Below are positions 54,521 through 64,000 of a stretch of DNA of 64,000 nt, in pieces. The DNA comes from Bacteroidota bacterium (lineage in GTDB: Bacteria; Bacteroidota; Bacteroidia; Chitinophagales; Chitinophagaceae): assembly GCA_030706605.1 (NCBI GenBank), contig JAUZOE010000002.1:1-64000 (forward strand), read 5' to 3'. The notes below the pieces were generated by a model. The model searched no databases, was not told where the DNA came from, and was given only the letters and a program-made list of their open reading frames with translations. Made by a program: the position numbers and the translations under genes. The number at the start of each line of letters is the position of its first letter. Within the stretch, counting starts at the first letter, position 1.

Positions 54521-56659
54521 TTAAAAGAATTTACTTCTGTTGTCTTTAATGTCTGCTATTTTCTTTAAAGAATTAAATGATTTACCAAGAGCAGATTGAA
54601 TATTACTGTTAATTTGAGCATTCTCTTGCTGGTTCAGTAATTCCTGGGGAAGTTTTGTTTTGGGGGCTATACTATTTACTTTAATTACAAAAATGCCTGT
54701 ATTTCCAGGAATTGGTGGTGATACTTTTGCCTGGAAATCTTTGTCAAATGCCGCACCGGCAATTTTAGGTTCATTTCCAATTCCGTTAATTATTTGTGCC
54801 TGAAAAGTAAGCGTAGAATCCATACCAGTATTTAAAACCTGCAGATTGTATGCAGCTGCTGCTGCCTCAAGCGTAGAAGGATTATTTAATTTCTTTTGTA
54901 TTTCTCCTGATTTTTTTTCATTTCTGATAACAGACTCTACCAAAGGTCTGGCAGTATTTACATCAGGAACACCTTCAGCTACTTTGCGGTCAACAATAGC
55001 CACAATAAAATTATCGCCTACCGAAAAAGGTTCAGAGACCTCACCCTCTTTAGCATCAAAAGCCCATTTTACAATAGACCTTGCGTCCTGCAAACCACCT
55101 AATTGAAAATCATTTTCTTTCACTACGTTCGGAACAGATATTTTATTCAATCCGTTTTTAGCAACATATTCATTAAATGATTTTTCATCTTTTGTATTAC
55201 CGGAAAGCTTGATAGCCGCTGAATTAGCTAAATTAATTGTTTCATCACTTGGTGCAATCTCTTTTGCCATATAGGCAATTTTATAGGCGGGTTGAAAATC
55301 TTTTTTATCTAAAATTTCAATATAATGCCAACCAAACTGTGTTTTTACTACTTTTTTGGTTTCTCCTTTATCATTCAACAAAAAATCGCCAAAGGGTTTG
55401 GCAAAACCATCGCCTTCTATTGTCATCAAATCGAATGTCATTACGCCATTATCTTTTTTGGCAGCTTCATCAGTAGAATACTTCGCTTCTAATGAATCAA
55501 AATTAGCACCTCCTTTAATGGCAACTTCAATACTGTCTGCTATTCTGTGTGCAGTACTATCATCCATTAGTGGTTGTTGTGTCTGGGGATTGACAGTGCC
55601 TAATAAAATGTGACGACACTTAATCGTATCTGGTAATATTTTGGTAGCTATTTTTTTGGCAAGTACATAATTCTTTCCATCTAAATAGGGTCCATAAACA
55701 CCCCCATCGGTCAAATCAATAATTGCCTGTGAATTATTAGGTATTTGTATTTTTGCCTTAGGCGTATATCCATCAAAAAAGGGTATTACAGAGGAATTTC
55801 TTCCAAGGAAGAACTTTGCATTTGAATCTGCAGCAAACTCAGGCTTTAAATTTTCCAGAGATTGAAATATGCGGGCACTATCTTTTGCATTGGCAGCTGC
55901 GCTAAATGAAACATAAGAAATTTTACGACCAGCTTCCTGCTTATATCTTTCTTTATTTTTATTCAGATAATTTTCAATATCATTATCACTAACCTGAACA
56001 GAACTGTCATTTATTACAGTGTAAGGAACGGCTACATAAGAAATTCTTGCAAAATTATTTTTTTCTTCTTCCTGTTCTGTAACAAGCCATTTAGGTTGAT
56101 AGATACTCGCAGAAATCATAGAAGTATATTTAGTATATAAACTATTAAGCCGCATGGGATCTATTACTTGAGAAATAATAGCATTTCTTTGTTCTTCATT
56201 TTTATTTTTTTTGGTTTCTGCCCACCATTGTTGTGCCTGCCCTATATCATATTGCCCGGTTTGCTTATTGGCAAAGGCTTGTTTTAATTGTTGAGGTGCA
56301 TCGTTACTGAACATAATAGCGCTCATTTCTTTAGGGGTAAAGGTTAATCCTAATTTTGTAAACTGATCTTCTACTATTTTTTCACCAACTAATTGGTTCC
56401 AGACAGATTCCATAATTTGATTACGTTGCTCATTCCCGCTGTTGGGATATTGTTGCTCCATCTCCTTTACTTTATCATTGAACACATTAAGTTCAATATC
56501 TTCCCCATTCACTGCACCTAACACCGAAGTGTTTCCACCACCGAATAACTTTTTTGTTCCGCTCATGGAATCCATTAAAATAAATCCGATAAGGCTTATA
56601 GCAATGATAGCAATTACTATTACAGCTCCTTTCTCACGTATGGTCTGAATGATTGACAT
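54521..56659 (-). CDS. PpiD/SurA-type peptidyl-prolyl isomerase chaperone
   Basis: A 712-residue membrane-anchored periplasmic folding factor. One N-terminal helix (GAVIVIAIIAISLIGFILM, about 12-30) anchors it; SurA-N-like helical parts follow (about 40-250), and a parvulin-type rotamase domain is visible in CRHILLGTVNPQTQQPLMDD ... KAIKGGANFDSLEAKYSTDEA ... TQFGWHYIEILD (about 345-470), with a second region to the C-terminus. It helps fold exported and outer-membrane proteins. The ATG at 56659 (MSIIQTIREKG) fits better than 56722. A gene of this type is usually single, as here. Confidence 0.9.
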   Translation of the reverse strand: MSIIQTIREKGAVIVIAIIAISLIGFILMDSMSGTKKLFGGGNTSVLGAVNGEDIELNVFNDKVKEMEQQYPNSGNEQRNQIMESVWNQLVGEKIVEDQFTKLGLTFTPKEMSAIMFSNDAPQQLKQAFANKQTGQYDIGQAQQWWAETKKNKNEEQRNAIISQVIDPMRLNSLYTKYTSMISASIYQPKWLVTEQEEEKNNFARISYVAVPYTVINDSSVQVSDNDIENYLNKNKERYKQEAGRKISYVSFSAAANAKDSARIFQSLENLKPEFAADSNAKFFLGRNSSVIPFFDGYTPKAKIQIPNNSQAIIDLTDGGVYGPYLDGKNYVLAKKIATKILPDTIKCRHILLGTVNPQTQQPLMDDSTAHRIADSIEVAIKGGANFDSLEAKYSTDEAAKKDNGVMTFDLMTIEGDGFAKPFGDFLLNDKGETKKVVKTQFGWHYIEILDKKDFQPAYKIAYMAKEIAPSDETINLANSAAIKLSGNTKDEKSFNEYVAKNGLNKISVPNVVKENDFQLGGLQDARSIVKWAFDAKEGEVSEPFSVGDNFIVAIVDRKVAEGVPDVNTARPLVESVIRNEKKSGEIQKKLNNPSTLEAAAAAYNLQVLNTGMDSTLTFQAQIINGIGNEPKIAGAAFDKDFQAKVSPPIPGNTGIFVIKVNSIAPKTKLPQELLNQQENAQINSNIQSALGKSFNSLKKIADIKDNRSKFF

Positions 56660-57206
56660 ATTGATTAATCTCTTAAATTTAAAATAAGGCGGCAAAAATA
56701 GTGTAAAATAAAATAGGAACAAACTGTGGATAACCTATTCCAATTAGCTTTGGCAGGCTTTTTTATTAATTCAATTCTTTTATCTTTTATTTTACTTAAA
56801 TATTCATAAAAAACTTTTCAACACTGGCCTGTGCAAAAATTACTTTTCATGTGTAGAAGTGAGACTTTTTATAAATGACTATCTTAATAAGAAGTAATAA
56901 CTTGGATACTTTTGGAAAGATTTAAGTTTTTTAGAAAACTAAGAACAAATTTTCCATTCTCCATTCACAAATTTCAAAAATAAATGTTGCTTAATTTTAT
57001 CAACCTCTTTTTTTATTAACAGATGTTAGAAATATAGATTTATAATAGAACCCTATGTTAAAAATACGATGTTAATGAAATGTGTATAGCTGTGTATAAG
57101 TAAGATATTTTAAATTTGCATCAAAATAAAAATACGATCTATCCACAAATTAACACCCCTAATAGTAATAGGAGTTTAAATAAATAATGTATTAATACTA
57201 AATACT
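56660..57206. other. Gene-free divergent region before nadA
   Basis: About 550 bases between the ppiD-like and nadA starts; very AT-rich with no supported ORF. TAAATTTG at 57111-57118 matches the -7 element for nadA, but no TTG is at a suitable distance. I see no riboswitch-like or repeat structure. Confidence 0.4.
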
Positions 57207-58217
57207 ATGGCAGATATTAACATTGACAAAGCGCGGGTTAATTTAGAAAAAAAAGGTTTCCTTGATTTGGATATTGATGTTAACTTGGACCTATTCTCGG
57301 AAATTAAACGTTTAAAAAAAGAAAAAAATGCCATCGTACTTGCACACTATTACCAGGAACCAGATATTCAGGACGTTGCTGATTTTATTGGAGACAGCCT
57401 TGCCCTTGCACAAAAAGCTCAATCGACCGATGCTGATATAATTGTTTTTGCTGGTGTTCATTTTATGGCTGAGACTGCTAAAATTCTAAACCCGGATAAA
57501 AAAGTTTTATTGCCTGATTTGAAAGCCGGTTGTTCACTTGCTGATTCTGCGCCGGCTCATCTTTTTAAAAAATTCAGAGATAAATATCCCGATCATGTAG
57601 TGATTACTTACATCAATTGTTCGGCAGGAATGAAAGCTTTAAGTGATGTAATTTGTACCTCATCTAATGCAGAAGCAATCATTAATAGTTTTCCAAAAGA
57701 ACAAAAGATCATATTTGCCCCCGATAAAAATTTAGGTGCTTATCTTATTAAAAAAACCGGAAGGGATATGGTTTTATGGAATGGTGCTTGTATGGTTCAC
57801 GAAATATTTAGTCTTGAAAAAATTACTAAACTTAAAATAAGGCATCCGAAAGCTAAAGTGATTGCACATCCTGAATGCGAAGAGCCAATTTTAAGAATTG
57901 CTGATTTTATAGGCAGTACTAGTGGTTTATTGAAATATACGTTGCAAAATCCGGCAACAGAATTTATTGTTGCCACTGAATCAGGAATCATTCATCAAAT
58001 GCAGATTCAATCACCCCTTAAGACCTTTATTCCTGCGCCACCTGATAATATGTGTGCCTGTAATGATTGCCCTTATATGAAGCTGAATACGCTTGAAAAA
58101 TTGTATTTGTGTATGGAATATGAAGAACCTGAAATAATAATGGATGAACAATTACGGATAGCTTCCAAAATTCCAATTGAAAGAATGTTAGAAATCAGTA
58201 AAAGAAGTGGATTATAG
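57207..58217 (+). CDS. nadA: Quinolinate synthase
   Basis: The 336-residue iron-sulfur enzyme condenses iminoaspartate with dihydroxyacetone phosphate to quinolinate in NAD synthesis. Three cysteines for a [4Fe-4S] cluster are visible in the usual places: GCSLADS (near residue 108), the [12 protein letters not shown] region with NCSAGMKA (near 140), and [10 protein letters not shown] (near 285). [25 protein letters not shown] at the N-terminus is highly conserved. No nadB or nadC is adjacent. It ends 16 bases from the convergent recA stop. Confidence 0.95.
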   Translation: MADINIDKARVNLEKKGFLDLDIDVNLDLFSEIKRLKKEKNAIVLAHYYQEPDIQDVADFIGDSLALAQKAQSTDADIIVFAGVHFMAETAKILNPDKKVLLPDLKAGCSLADSAPAHLFKKFRDKYPDHVVITYINCSAGMKALSDVICTSSNAEAIINSFPKEQKIIFAPDKNLGAYLIKKTGRDMVLWNGACMVHEIFSLEKITKLKIRHPKAKVIAHPECEEPILRIADFIGSTSGLLKYTLQNPATEFIVATESGIIHQMQIQSPLKTFIPAPPDNMCACNDCPYMKLNTLEKLYLCMEYEEPEIIMDEQLRIASKIPIERMLEISKRSGL

Positions 58218-58233
58218 AAATAAAAAATATTGA

Positions 58234-59250
58234 TTAAACTACTCCTTCAGCAATTTTCGCTCTTATTTTTGCTTCAATTTCTTTTGCCAAATCAGGGTTG
58301 TCAAGTAAAAGTTGTTTTACGGCCTCACGACCTTGTCCCAATTTTGTAGTATCATAGCTAAACCAACTTCCGCTTTTTTGAACTATTCCTAAATCAACTC
58401 CCATATCAATAATTTCACCCACTTTTGAAATTCCACCACCGAAAATAATATCAAATTCTGCTATCCGGAAAGGAGGTGCCATTTTATTTTTTACCACTTT
58501 TACTTTTACCCGGTTTCCAATAGATTGGTCGCCATCTTTTATTTGTGCCATTCGGCGAATATCCAATCTTATAGAAGAGTAAAATTTTAATGCATTTCCA
58601 CCAGTGGTTGTTTCAGGATTGCCAAACATTACCCCAATTTTATCACGAAGCTGATTTATAAAAATACAACAGCAATTGGTTTTACTTATAGTAGCTGTTA
58701 ATTTTCTCATTGCCTGGCTCATTAACCTTGCCTGTAACCCCATTTTACTGTCACCCATTTCACCTTCCAGTTCGCCTTTTGGAACCAAAGCTGCAACAGA
58801 ATCTATAACAACTACATCCAAAGCACCGGAAAGAATTAACCTGTCAGCAATTTCCAATCCTTGTTCTCCATAATCGGGTTGGCTTATTAAAAGATTATCC
58901 ACATCCACACCCAATCTTCTGGCATATGCACTGTCAAATGCATGTTCTGCATCAATAATAGCGCACATGCCACCCTTTTTCTGAGCTTCAGCAATTACGT
59001 GTATGGCTAAGGTTGTTTTACCAGAGGATTCCGGTCCGTATATTTCTACAACTCTTCCTTTAGGCAATCCGCCAATACCTAATGCTACATCTAAGCCTAT
59101 TGATCCAGAAGAAATTACTTCATGAGGTTCCTGGGAGCGTTCATTCATCATCATCACACTTCCCTTTCCAAAATCTTTATCTATTTTATCAATAGTAAGT
59201 TTAAGGGCTTTTAATTTTTCAGAAATTTTATCCGTATTTGTATTGGCCAT
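58234..59250 (-). CDS. recA: Recombinase RecA
   Basis: The 338-residue recombination and SOS-activating ATPase. Walker [10 protein letters not shown] (near residue 69), Walker [22 protein letters not shown] (near 143), loop L2 [27 protein letters not shown] (near 195) and the C-terminal domain are all normal. The neighbour is nadA, not recX, which lies at 35532. A TATATTTG -7 element and a palindrome lie 49 bases upstream. Confidence 0.97.
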   Translation of the reverse strand: MANTNTDKISEKLKALKLTIDKIDKDFGKGSVMMMNERSQEPHEVISSGSIGLDVALGIGGLPKGRVVEIYGPESSGKTTLAIHVIAEAQKKGGMCAIIDAEHAFDSAYARRLGVDVDNLLISQPDYGEQGLEIADRLILSGALDVVVIDSVAALVPKGELEGEMGDSKMGLQARLMSQAMRKLTATISKTNCCCIFINQLRDKIGVMFGNPETTTGGNALKFYSSIRLDIRRMAQIKDGDQSIGNRVKVKVVKNKMAPPFRIAEFDIIFGGGISKVGEIIDMGVDLGIVQKSGSWFSYDTTKLGQGREAVKQLLLDNPDLAKEIEAKIRAKIAEGVV

Positions 59251-59298
59251 AATATGATAATTAAAAAATTTATTTAAATTGTAAAGTTATTAGTTGCG

Positions 59299-59324
59299 CA
59301 AATATATTGATTAATAATTATCAA
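59299..59324 (-). promoter_or_regulatory. Candidate recA promoter with palindromic spacer
   Basis: On the minus strand TTG (59324-59322) and TATATTTG (59306-59299) are 15 bases apart, slightly shorter than the usual 17-23. The 18 bases between and including the TTG (59307-59324) form an imperfect palindrome with arms TTGAT and ATCAA, so a repressor could cover the promoter. Confidence 0.45.
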
Positions 59325-59367
59325 CACTAATATATTTAGTATTAAATAGATAAAAAGTTTAGTTATC

Positions 59368-60555
59368 TTAAATATTTTTTATAAAATTATTCTTACCTAA
59401 AGAAAAATAATTTATTAATCTGTTTACAGCTTCGTTCAAAGTACTTTCTTTTTTAGCAAAACAAAAACGTAACACTTTATTATCTTTTCCTTCTTTGTAA
59501 AAGGCAGAAACAGGTATACTTGTAACGCCGGCATTTCGTGTTAATCTTTTAGCAAATTCAATTTCACTCTCATTGCTAACTTCAGAATAATTATACAATT
59601 GAAAATAGCTTCCATGTGAAGGAATAGCTTTAAATTTTGTTTGAGCCATTATGACATTAAAATAATCTCTTTTTTTTTGAAAAGAATTACCAAGTTGGAG
59701 ATATTCATTTTTATTTTGTAAATATTGTGCAAGTGCATATTGAAGAGGAGAATTACAAGAAAAACAATTGTATTGATGCACTTTTAAAAATTCCTTCATT
59801 AGTGTTGGAGGAGCAATGCAATATCCTATTTTCCATCCGGTACAATTATATACTTTCCCAAATGAAAAAGCTATGAAGCTTCGGGCAAAAAGATCGGGAT
59901 ACTTTAGAATACTTTCATGTTGGATACCATCGAAAATTATATGTTCATATACTTCATCGCTCAAAATAAGGATATCCGTACCAAAAACAATCTTTCTTAG
60001 TTCTTCTATATCATTTTTATCAATTACCGTTCCTGTAGGATTATGAGGAGAATTCAGAATTATCATCCTTGTTTGCGGATTAATTTTGTCTTTTACTAAA
60101 TTCCAGTCTATTTTATATTCAGGATAAGTAAGAGGAATTAAAACCGGAATAGCCCCATTAATTTTGATGTTAGGAATATAACTATCATAGGCAGGTTCAA
60201 AAACAATTACTTCATCACCAGGCTTTAGCAAAGATGTAAGCGCAGTATAAATAGCATAAGTTCCGCCAGGGGTGATGCAAATTTCTTTATTGGGATTAAT
60301 TTTACTTTGATATAAATAAAAAATTTTATCAGCAATTGTTTCTCTTAATTCAATTAAACCGTTCATGTGTACATATTGATTATGGCCATCTTTCATGGCT
60401 TTATGTACTAGGCTAATCAAATCTTCATTCATATCAAAATCAGGAAAACCCTGGCCAAGATTTATAGCTTTGTGTTTTTTTGCTAATACACTCATTACTG
60501 TAAAAATAGTTTGGCCGGTATTGGGTAATTTGCTTTTTATGGAAGTAGTGATCAA
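59368..60555 (-). CDS. PLP-dependent methionine/glutamine-type aminotransferase
   Basis: A 395-residue class-I/II aminotransferase of the YbdL/KYAT type. N-terminal INLGQGFPDFD is typical; ILNSPHNPTGTV holds the PLP-binding Asn and the motif SFGKVYNCTGWKIGYC contains the catalytic Lys near residue 235. Such enzymes transaminate methionine, glutamine or aromatic amino acids, using 2-oxo acids. The start is TTG at 60555, with no ATG available near it; the N-terminus IKSKLPNTGQTIF matches the family. It could produce the alpha-ketoacid amides hydrolysed by the nitrilase at 37034. Confidence 0.9.
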   Translation of the reverse strand: MITTSIKSKLPNTGQTIFTVMSVLAKKHKAINLGQGFPDFDMNEDLISLVHKAMKDGHNQYVHMNGLIELRETIADKIFYLYQSKINPNKEICITPGGTYAIYTALTSLLKPGDEVIVFEPAYDSYIPNIKINGAIPVLIPLTYPEYKIDWNLVKDKINPQTRMIILNSPHNPTGTVIDKNDIEELRKIVFGTDILILSDEVYEHIIFDGIQHESILKYPDLFARSFIAFSFGKVYNCTGWKIGYCIAPPTLMKEFLKVHQYNCFSCNSPLQYALAQYLQNKNEYLQLGNSFQKKRDYFNVIMAQTKFKAIPSHGSYFQLYNYSEVSNESEIEFAKRLTRNAGVTSIPVSAFYKEGKDNKVLRFCFAKKESTLNEAVNRLINYFSLGKNNFIKNI

Positions 60556-60606
60556 AATTTGGGTTTAGTTTGATAGTCGAAATTATAGAATCCTTGTAGA
60601 AAAATA

Positions 60607-61359
60607 TCAAACTTTGTTTTTGCGGGGATATATTACAATGAGTAATGGAAATATCCATAAAATCCTGGATAAATATTTAGTAAGTGTTTGGAAGATATAT
60701 GCTCTCGGAGCCGGAAAAGAATTTATTTTTCCAACTTTTAATGGCAAGGATTTTCCAAATTCCCAATCAAGGTTGAATAGGATGGCATTATAAAATTTCT
60801 TTAAACTATCAGCATTCTGTTTCCAATTATTTTCATTTCTTTCTTCTCCATGTATTTCAGGTTCCATGTCGGTATCAAAAAAATACCATGAATTATTAAA
60901 ATTGAGTTCAGTAGCATAATGATGGGGAAAACCAATACTTCTATAAGGAACTTTTTGTCTTTTCATAACAGATACTAAAACTATGGCTTGTTGTGAGCAG
61001 CCGGCATAAGGATATCGTAAGATTTCATCAGAATTAACCGGGCAGGCTACATTGTAGCCAAATATATATTGAGTGGTTGCGGCAATCCAGTTTTGTTTTA
61101 AGGAATAACTAGAAAAGCCATGGTAAAACCGATTTCGTATAATACGTGCCACTATTTTTGCATATTCAAAAGAATTGCCAGCATATTTCTTTTCGGAAAT
61201 ACTATCAGCATATTCTATCAATTTTTGTACAGAGTTTATTTTGCTAAGAGAAGGATCAAAAAATTCGACCTTATTAAATACAGGATCTTTTTCAAAATTA
61301 ATATTGAAAAAATTGGGAAGAAGAAATAAGACAGATAGACTAATTAAAAAAAATTTCAT
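60607..61359 (-). CDS. Transglutaminase-like membrane protein
   Basis: A 250-residue protein with an N-terminal membrane helix or signal (residues 3-18), a C-terminal helix (ILWIFPLLIVIYP), and a papain/transglutaminase-like core between them. The likely triad is C121 in YAGCSQQAIVL, H146 or H147 in FPHHYATELN and D162 or D164 in WYFFDTDMEPE. This is my reading from motif order only; residue assignments are tentative. The ATG at 61359 is used; 61377 is an alternative. Context: next to manC, so possibly connected with surface polysaccharide. Confidence 0.6.
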   Translation of the reverse strand: MKFFLISLSVLFLLPNFFNINFEKDPVFNKVEFFDPSLSKINSVQKLIEYADSISEKKYAGNSFEYAKIVARIIRNRFYHGFSSYSLKQNWIAATTQYIFGYNVACPVNSDEILRYPYAGCSQQAIVLVSVMKRQKVPYRSIGFPHHYATELNFNNSWYFFDTDMEPEIHGEERNENNWKQNADSLKKFYNAILFNLDWEFGKSLPLKVGKINSFPAPRAYIFQTLTKYLSRILWIFPLLIVIYPRKNKV

Positions 61360-61433
61360 TAGATTTTTTAAAATCATAAAATAAAATAACGAAAAATAGT
61401 GCAATTTTATTTTATATGAAATCTTGTCTTTTC

Positions 61434-62516
61434 TTACAAATATTTATCTCCTTTATTTCTTTTTACTTCAGATAAATATTCTTTTATATGCTGTTCTTTA
61501 TCCTTTTTACAAACCAATAAGGCATCAGGAGTATCTACTATAATGAAATCTTCCAGTCCTTGTAGTAAAATTAATTTTTCACCATTGGAATGCACTATAT
61601 TTTTAGAACAATCAAAAAGTATTACGTTATGGGCAGCAACAGCATTTTCATGATAGTCTTTTTCCAGGTTTTCATAAGCGCTGCCCCAGGTGCCAAGATC
61701 GCTCCAGCCGAATGAGGATGGAATCACATATACATTATCTGCTTTTTCTAAAATGCCATAATCAATTGAAATATTTTCGCATAATGGATAAATCAGTTCA
61801 ATTGCTTCTTTCTCTTCTTTTGAATTCATTGCTTTTTTAGCGCCATTAAAAACCTCGTGAATTTCCGGAAGGTATTTTTCAAAAGAAGCAATAATATTTT
61901 TTGTTTGCCATACAAAAATTCCTGCATTCCATAAAAAATCTCCACTGGAAATAAATGTTTTGGCCAGTTCCAGATCCGGTTTTTCGGTAAAAGTTTTTAC
62001 TTTATAGATATTATCACTTACAGCGTGTTCTTCATATTGTATATATCCATACCCGGTATTCGGTTGAAAAGGCTTGATTCCTAAAGTAAGAAGTGCATTG
62101 TTTTTTTCAGTAAATTCAAGAGCCTCCAGGCTCACTTTTGTAAATGAAGTATTATCTAAAATAAGATGATCGGCAGGAGCACAGATCAAATTACTTTGTG
62201 GATTAAGTTGGTTGAGCTTGTAAGAAATATATGCTATGCAGGGAGCTGTATTTTTTCGGGAAGGCTCACAAACAATATTTTCAGGGTTTAACTGTGGTAA
62301 TTGTTTTGCAACAATATCTTTGTATTGATCGGATGTTACGATGTAAATATTTTCAGGTGGTAAGAATTGTGCAAAGCGGTCATAGGTTGCCTGAATTAAT
62401 GTTTTTCCAATATTCAAAATATCCAGAAACTGTTTAGGATACTCAACCCGGCTTACAGGCCAGAATCTACTTCCTATTCCTCCCGCCAGAATGGCTACGT
62501 AATTATTTTTATTCAT
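61434..62516 (-). CDS. manC: Mannose-1-phosphate guanylyltransferase
   Basis: A 360-residue nucleotidyltransferase that makes GDP-mannose from mannose-1-phosphate and GTP. The N-terminal AILAGGIGSRFWPVSR (GGxGxRxxP motif), APADHLI near residue 113, FTEKPDLELA near residue 162, and FGWSDLGTWGSAYE near residue 265 fit the family. It lacks the C-terminal isomerase domain of bifunctional enzymes. An ATG at 62516 is used; a TTG at 62522 would add two residues. It lies 11 bases after kdsD on the same strand, and both serve surface-sugar synthesis. Confidence 0.93.
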   Translation of the reverse strand: MNKNNYVAILAGGIGSRFWPVSRVEYPKQFLDILNIGKTLIQATYDRFAQFLPPENIYIVTSDQYKDIVAKQLPQLNPENIVCEPSRKNTAPCIAYISYKLNQLNPQSNLICAPADHLILDNTSFTKVSLEALEFTEKNNALLTLGIKPFQPNTGYGYIQYEEHAVSDNIYKVKTFTEKPDLELAKTFISSGDFLWNAGIFVWQTKNIIASFEKYLPEIHEVFNGAKKAMNSKEEKEAIELIYPLCENISIDYGILEKADNVYVIPSSFGWSDLGTWGSAYENLEKDYHENAVAAHNVILFDCSKNIVHSNGEKLILLQGLEDFIIVDTPDALLVCKKDKEQHIKEYLSEVKRNKGDKYL

Positions 62517-62527
62517 TTTCAATAAGA

Positions 62528-63490
62528 TTAAATAATTCCTTCACGAATAAGATCGTGTAAATGTATGATACCTAAGTACAAGTTGTTTTGGATAACTATT
62601 AATTGTGTAATATTTTTTTTACGCATGATATCCAGGGCATTTACTGCCAGTTCGTTGCTGTTTATTGATTTTGGATTCGTTGTCATAATGTCCCTGGCTT
62701 TTACTCCCGCAGAATAGAGATCTTTTTCAAGCATTCTTCTCAAATCTCCATCAGTAATGATACCTGATAATGTATCATCATTGCTTAATACTACAGTAGC
62801 TCCTAAACGCTTTTGGGTAATTTCAAGGATCACATCTTTTAATGAGCTTTCTATATATACAAAAGGTTTTTCATTATTAATGCACAAATCTTTTACCTGT
62901 AAGTATAATTTTTTTCCAAGAGTTCCCCCCGGGTGAAATTTAGCAAAATCTCCTGAAGTAAATCCTCGTTTATGCATCAGGCAAACGACAAGAGCGTCGC
63001 CCATTACTATTTGAGCTGTGGTACTGCTTGTTGGTGCAAGATTAATTGGACATGCTTCTTCAGAAACAGTAGTATTAATGGTTATATCTGCATTTTTTGA
63101 TAAGTAACTTTGCATATTTCCACACATGGCAATGAGTGAATTATTAAAATTTTTTATCAAAGGAACAAGGACTTTAATCTCAGGACTATCGCCGCTTTTA
63201 CTAATCACCATTACAATATCATCTTGCTGAACCATACCAATGTCACCATGTATGGCATCAGCAGCATGCAGGAAGATAGAAGGTGTTCCTGTGCTATTCA
63301 GTGATGCGACTATCTTTTGGGCAACAATAGCACTTTTGCCAATTCCACTAATAACAAGTCTGCCTTTACTGCTGTATATAAGTGAAACTACTTTTTCAAA
63401 ATCTTTATTAATAAAATTCACCATTTCTTTTATAGAATAAGCTTCCAGTTCAATGGTTTGTTTTGCAATATCAATTATAGTGTTCTCCAA
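62528..63490 (-). CDS. kdsD: Arabinose-5-phosphate isomerase
   Basis: A 320-residue KpsF/GutQ-family enzyme that interconverts ribulose-5-phosphate and arabinose-5-phosphate, the first step toward Kdo. An N-terminal SIS domain (residues 1-190) includes ISGIGKSAIVAQK, NSTGTPSIFLHAADAIHGDIG and MVISKSGDSPE; two CBS domains follow (about 205-320) with TDGDLRRMLEKDLYS between them. The start is TTG at 63490 because no ATG is available before the conserved segment. It forms a two-gene unit with manC. Confidence 0.94.
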   Translation of the reverse strand: MENTIIDIAKQTIELEAYSIKEMVNFINKDFEKVVSLIYSSKGRLVISGIGKSAIVAQKIVASLNSTGTPSIFLHAADAIHGDIGMVQQDDIVMVISKSGDSPEIKVLVPLIKNFNNSLIAMCGNMQSYLSKNADITINTTVSEEACPINLAPTSSTTAQIVMGDALVVCLMHKRGFTSGDFAKFHPGGTLGKKLYLQVKDLCINNEKPFVYIESSLKDVILEITQKRLGATVVLSNDDTLSGIITDGDLRRMLEKDLYSAGVKARDIMTTNPKSINSNELAVNALDIMRKKNITQLIVIQNNLYLGIIHLHDLIREGII

Positions 63491-63756
63491 TATAGAGTGT
63501 AAATTTCTATTTATAATGTATTCAAATATACATTAACCCATAAAAAGAATGCAAACCTACTTTAAATGAATGGTTGAGCAAAGCTCAGATTTCTATTGGG
63601 CTACCACAAAATCTTCGTACCTTAACACTGCCAGTTCGCCTTAGATCATAGGGTATAATGTTAAAAGACACTTTAACAACCTTTTTTGAAATACAATTCA
63701 ATTAACTTTGGAACCCTACGAATATAAAAATATAAAGTGGAGTAGAAACGAAAACC

Positions 63757-64000
63757 ATGCCTACAACAAAAACCAAAACACCGAAAACCTCTGCAAAGGG
63801 TAAAACAGAAAAGACAATCAATTCCGGCGAACTTATTAAACAACTTCAGAAAAACTTTGGATTTAATGCTTTTAAAGAGCCTCAGGAAGATATCATTAAT
63901 AATCTTTTATCGGGCAAAGATACTTTTGTGATCATGCCAACTGGCGGTGGAAAAAGCCTTTGTTATCAACTTCCAGCTATAATAAGTGAAGGGTGTGCTA
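63757..64000 (+). CDS. recQ: RecQ-type ATP-dependent DNA helicase (5' part, runs off the window)
   Basis: From the ATG at 63757 the frame stays open for 81 codons to the window end. After a Lys/Thr-rich lead-in (about 22 residues) it has [18 protein letters not shown], matching the RecQ motif-0 pattern (FGF..F...Q..I), and [20 protein letters not shown], the Walker A motif of RecQ helicases with GGGKS. TAACTTTG at 63703-63710 may be its -7 element. The rest of the gene lies outside the window. The interval 63491-63756 shows no other gene. Confidence 0.88.
   Translation, partial: MPTTKTKTPKTSAKGKTEKTINSGELIKQLQKNFGFNAFKEPQEDIINNLLSGKDTFVIMPTGGGKSLCYQLPAIISEGCA

Noticed and set aside
63575-63587. 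TGAGC-AAA-GCTCA hairpin downstream of the recQ promoter region
   Set aside because: Five-base stem with no T-tract; not convincing as a terminator.

Overview
The window is a chromosomal stretch of an AT-rich Bacteroidota, most likely family Chitinophagaceae. The evidence is a SusC/SusD outer-membrane pair, DUF2480 and DUF2007 proteins, TAnnTTTG-type -7 promoter elements, no clear Shine-Dalgarno sequences, several TTG starts, and Bacteroidota-style Obg, ThiL, PurF-like and PpiD proteins. I see no tRNA, rRNA, CRISPR array, insertion sequence or prophage. It reads as core genome with a few lineage-specific genes.

Layout. 0.1-3.3 kb: a low-complexity secreted protein, a deoxyhypusine-synthase-like enzyme and a PhoR-like histidine kinase. 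3.3-9.9 kb: a PAP2 phosphatase, then a minus-strand phosphate operon (porin, pstS, pstC, pstA, pstB, phoU) ending in a clear terminator. 10-15 kb: a susC-susD pair. 15-24 kb: galE, a GH3-type ligase, a LysE exporter, mtgA, a PurF-like amidotransferase, sixA and a MurG-like glycosyltransferase. 24-34 kb: small hypothetical genes, an isolated 2-oxoacid:ferredoxin oxidoreductase beta subunit, a PfkB kinase, threonylcarbamoyl-AMP synthase, rnhB, heme A synthase, a membrane patatin, a lipid kinase and obg. 34-41 kb: a JmjC-like oxygenase, recX, an SGNH hydrolase, an omega-amidase-like nitrilase, an S41 protease, thiL and an inositol-phosphatase-like enzyme. 41-49 kb: a GT2/sugar-transferase fusion, two tandem rhomboids, an EEP-family protein, cysS, a DNA glycosylase and a NYN-OST-HTH protein. 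49-57 kb: dnaN, DUF2007, kdsB, corA, DUF2480 and ppiD. 57-64 kb: nadA, recA, an aminotransferase, a transglutaminase-like protein, manC, kdsD and the 5' end of recQ, which runs off the window.

The most interesting signal is regulatory. Immediately upstream of the phosphate operon, four hexamers (TTAACA, TTAATG, GTAACA, GTAACA) repeat with an exact 11-bp period, as PhoB/PhoP boxes do, next to the motif TAGTGCTTTG. A two-hexamer version (TTAACA-N5-GTAACT) and an almost identical motif, TAATGCTTTG, lie upstream of susC. This suggests that the SusCD pair belongs to the phosphate-starvation regulon. A PhoR-like kinase is nearby, but no response regulator is in the window.

Other points: a second rhomboid whose catalytic Ser and oxyanion His are replaced; a glycosyltransferase fused to a phosphoglycosyl-transferase-like half lacking the catalytic motif; a two-helix membrane ORF broken by one in-frame TAA; an unlisted 41-residue lipoprotein; an orphan KorB; a G9 run inside a coding sequence; and a palindrome in the recA promoter spacer.
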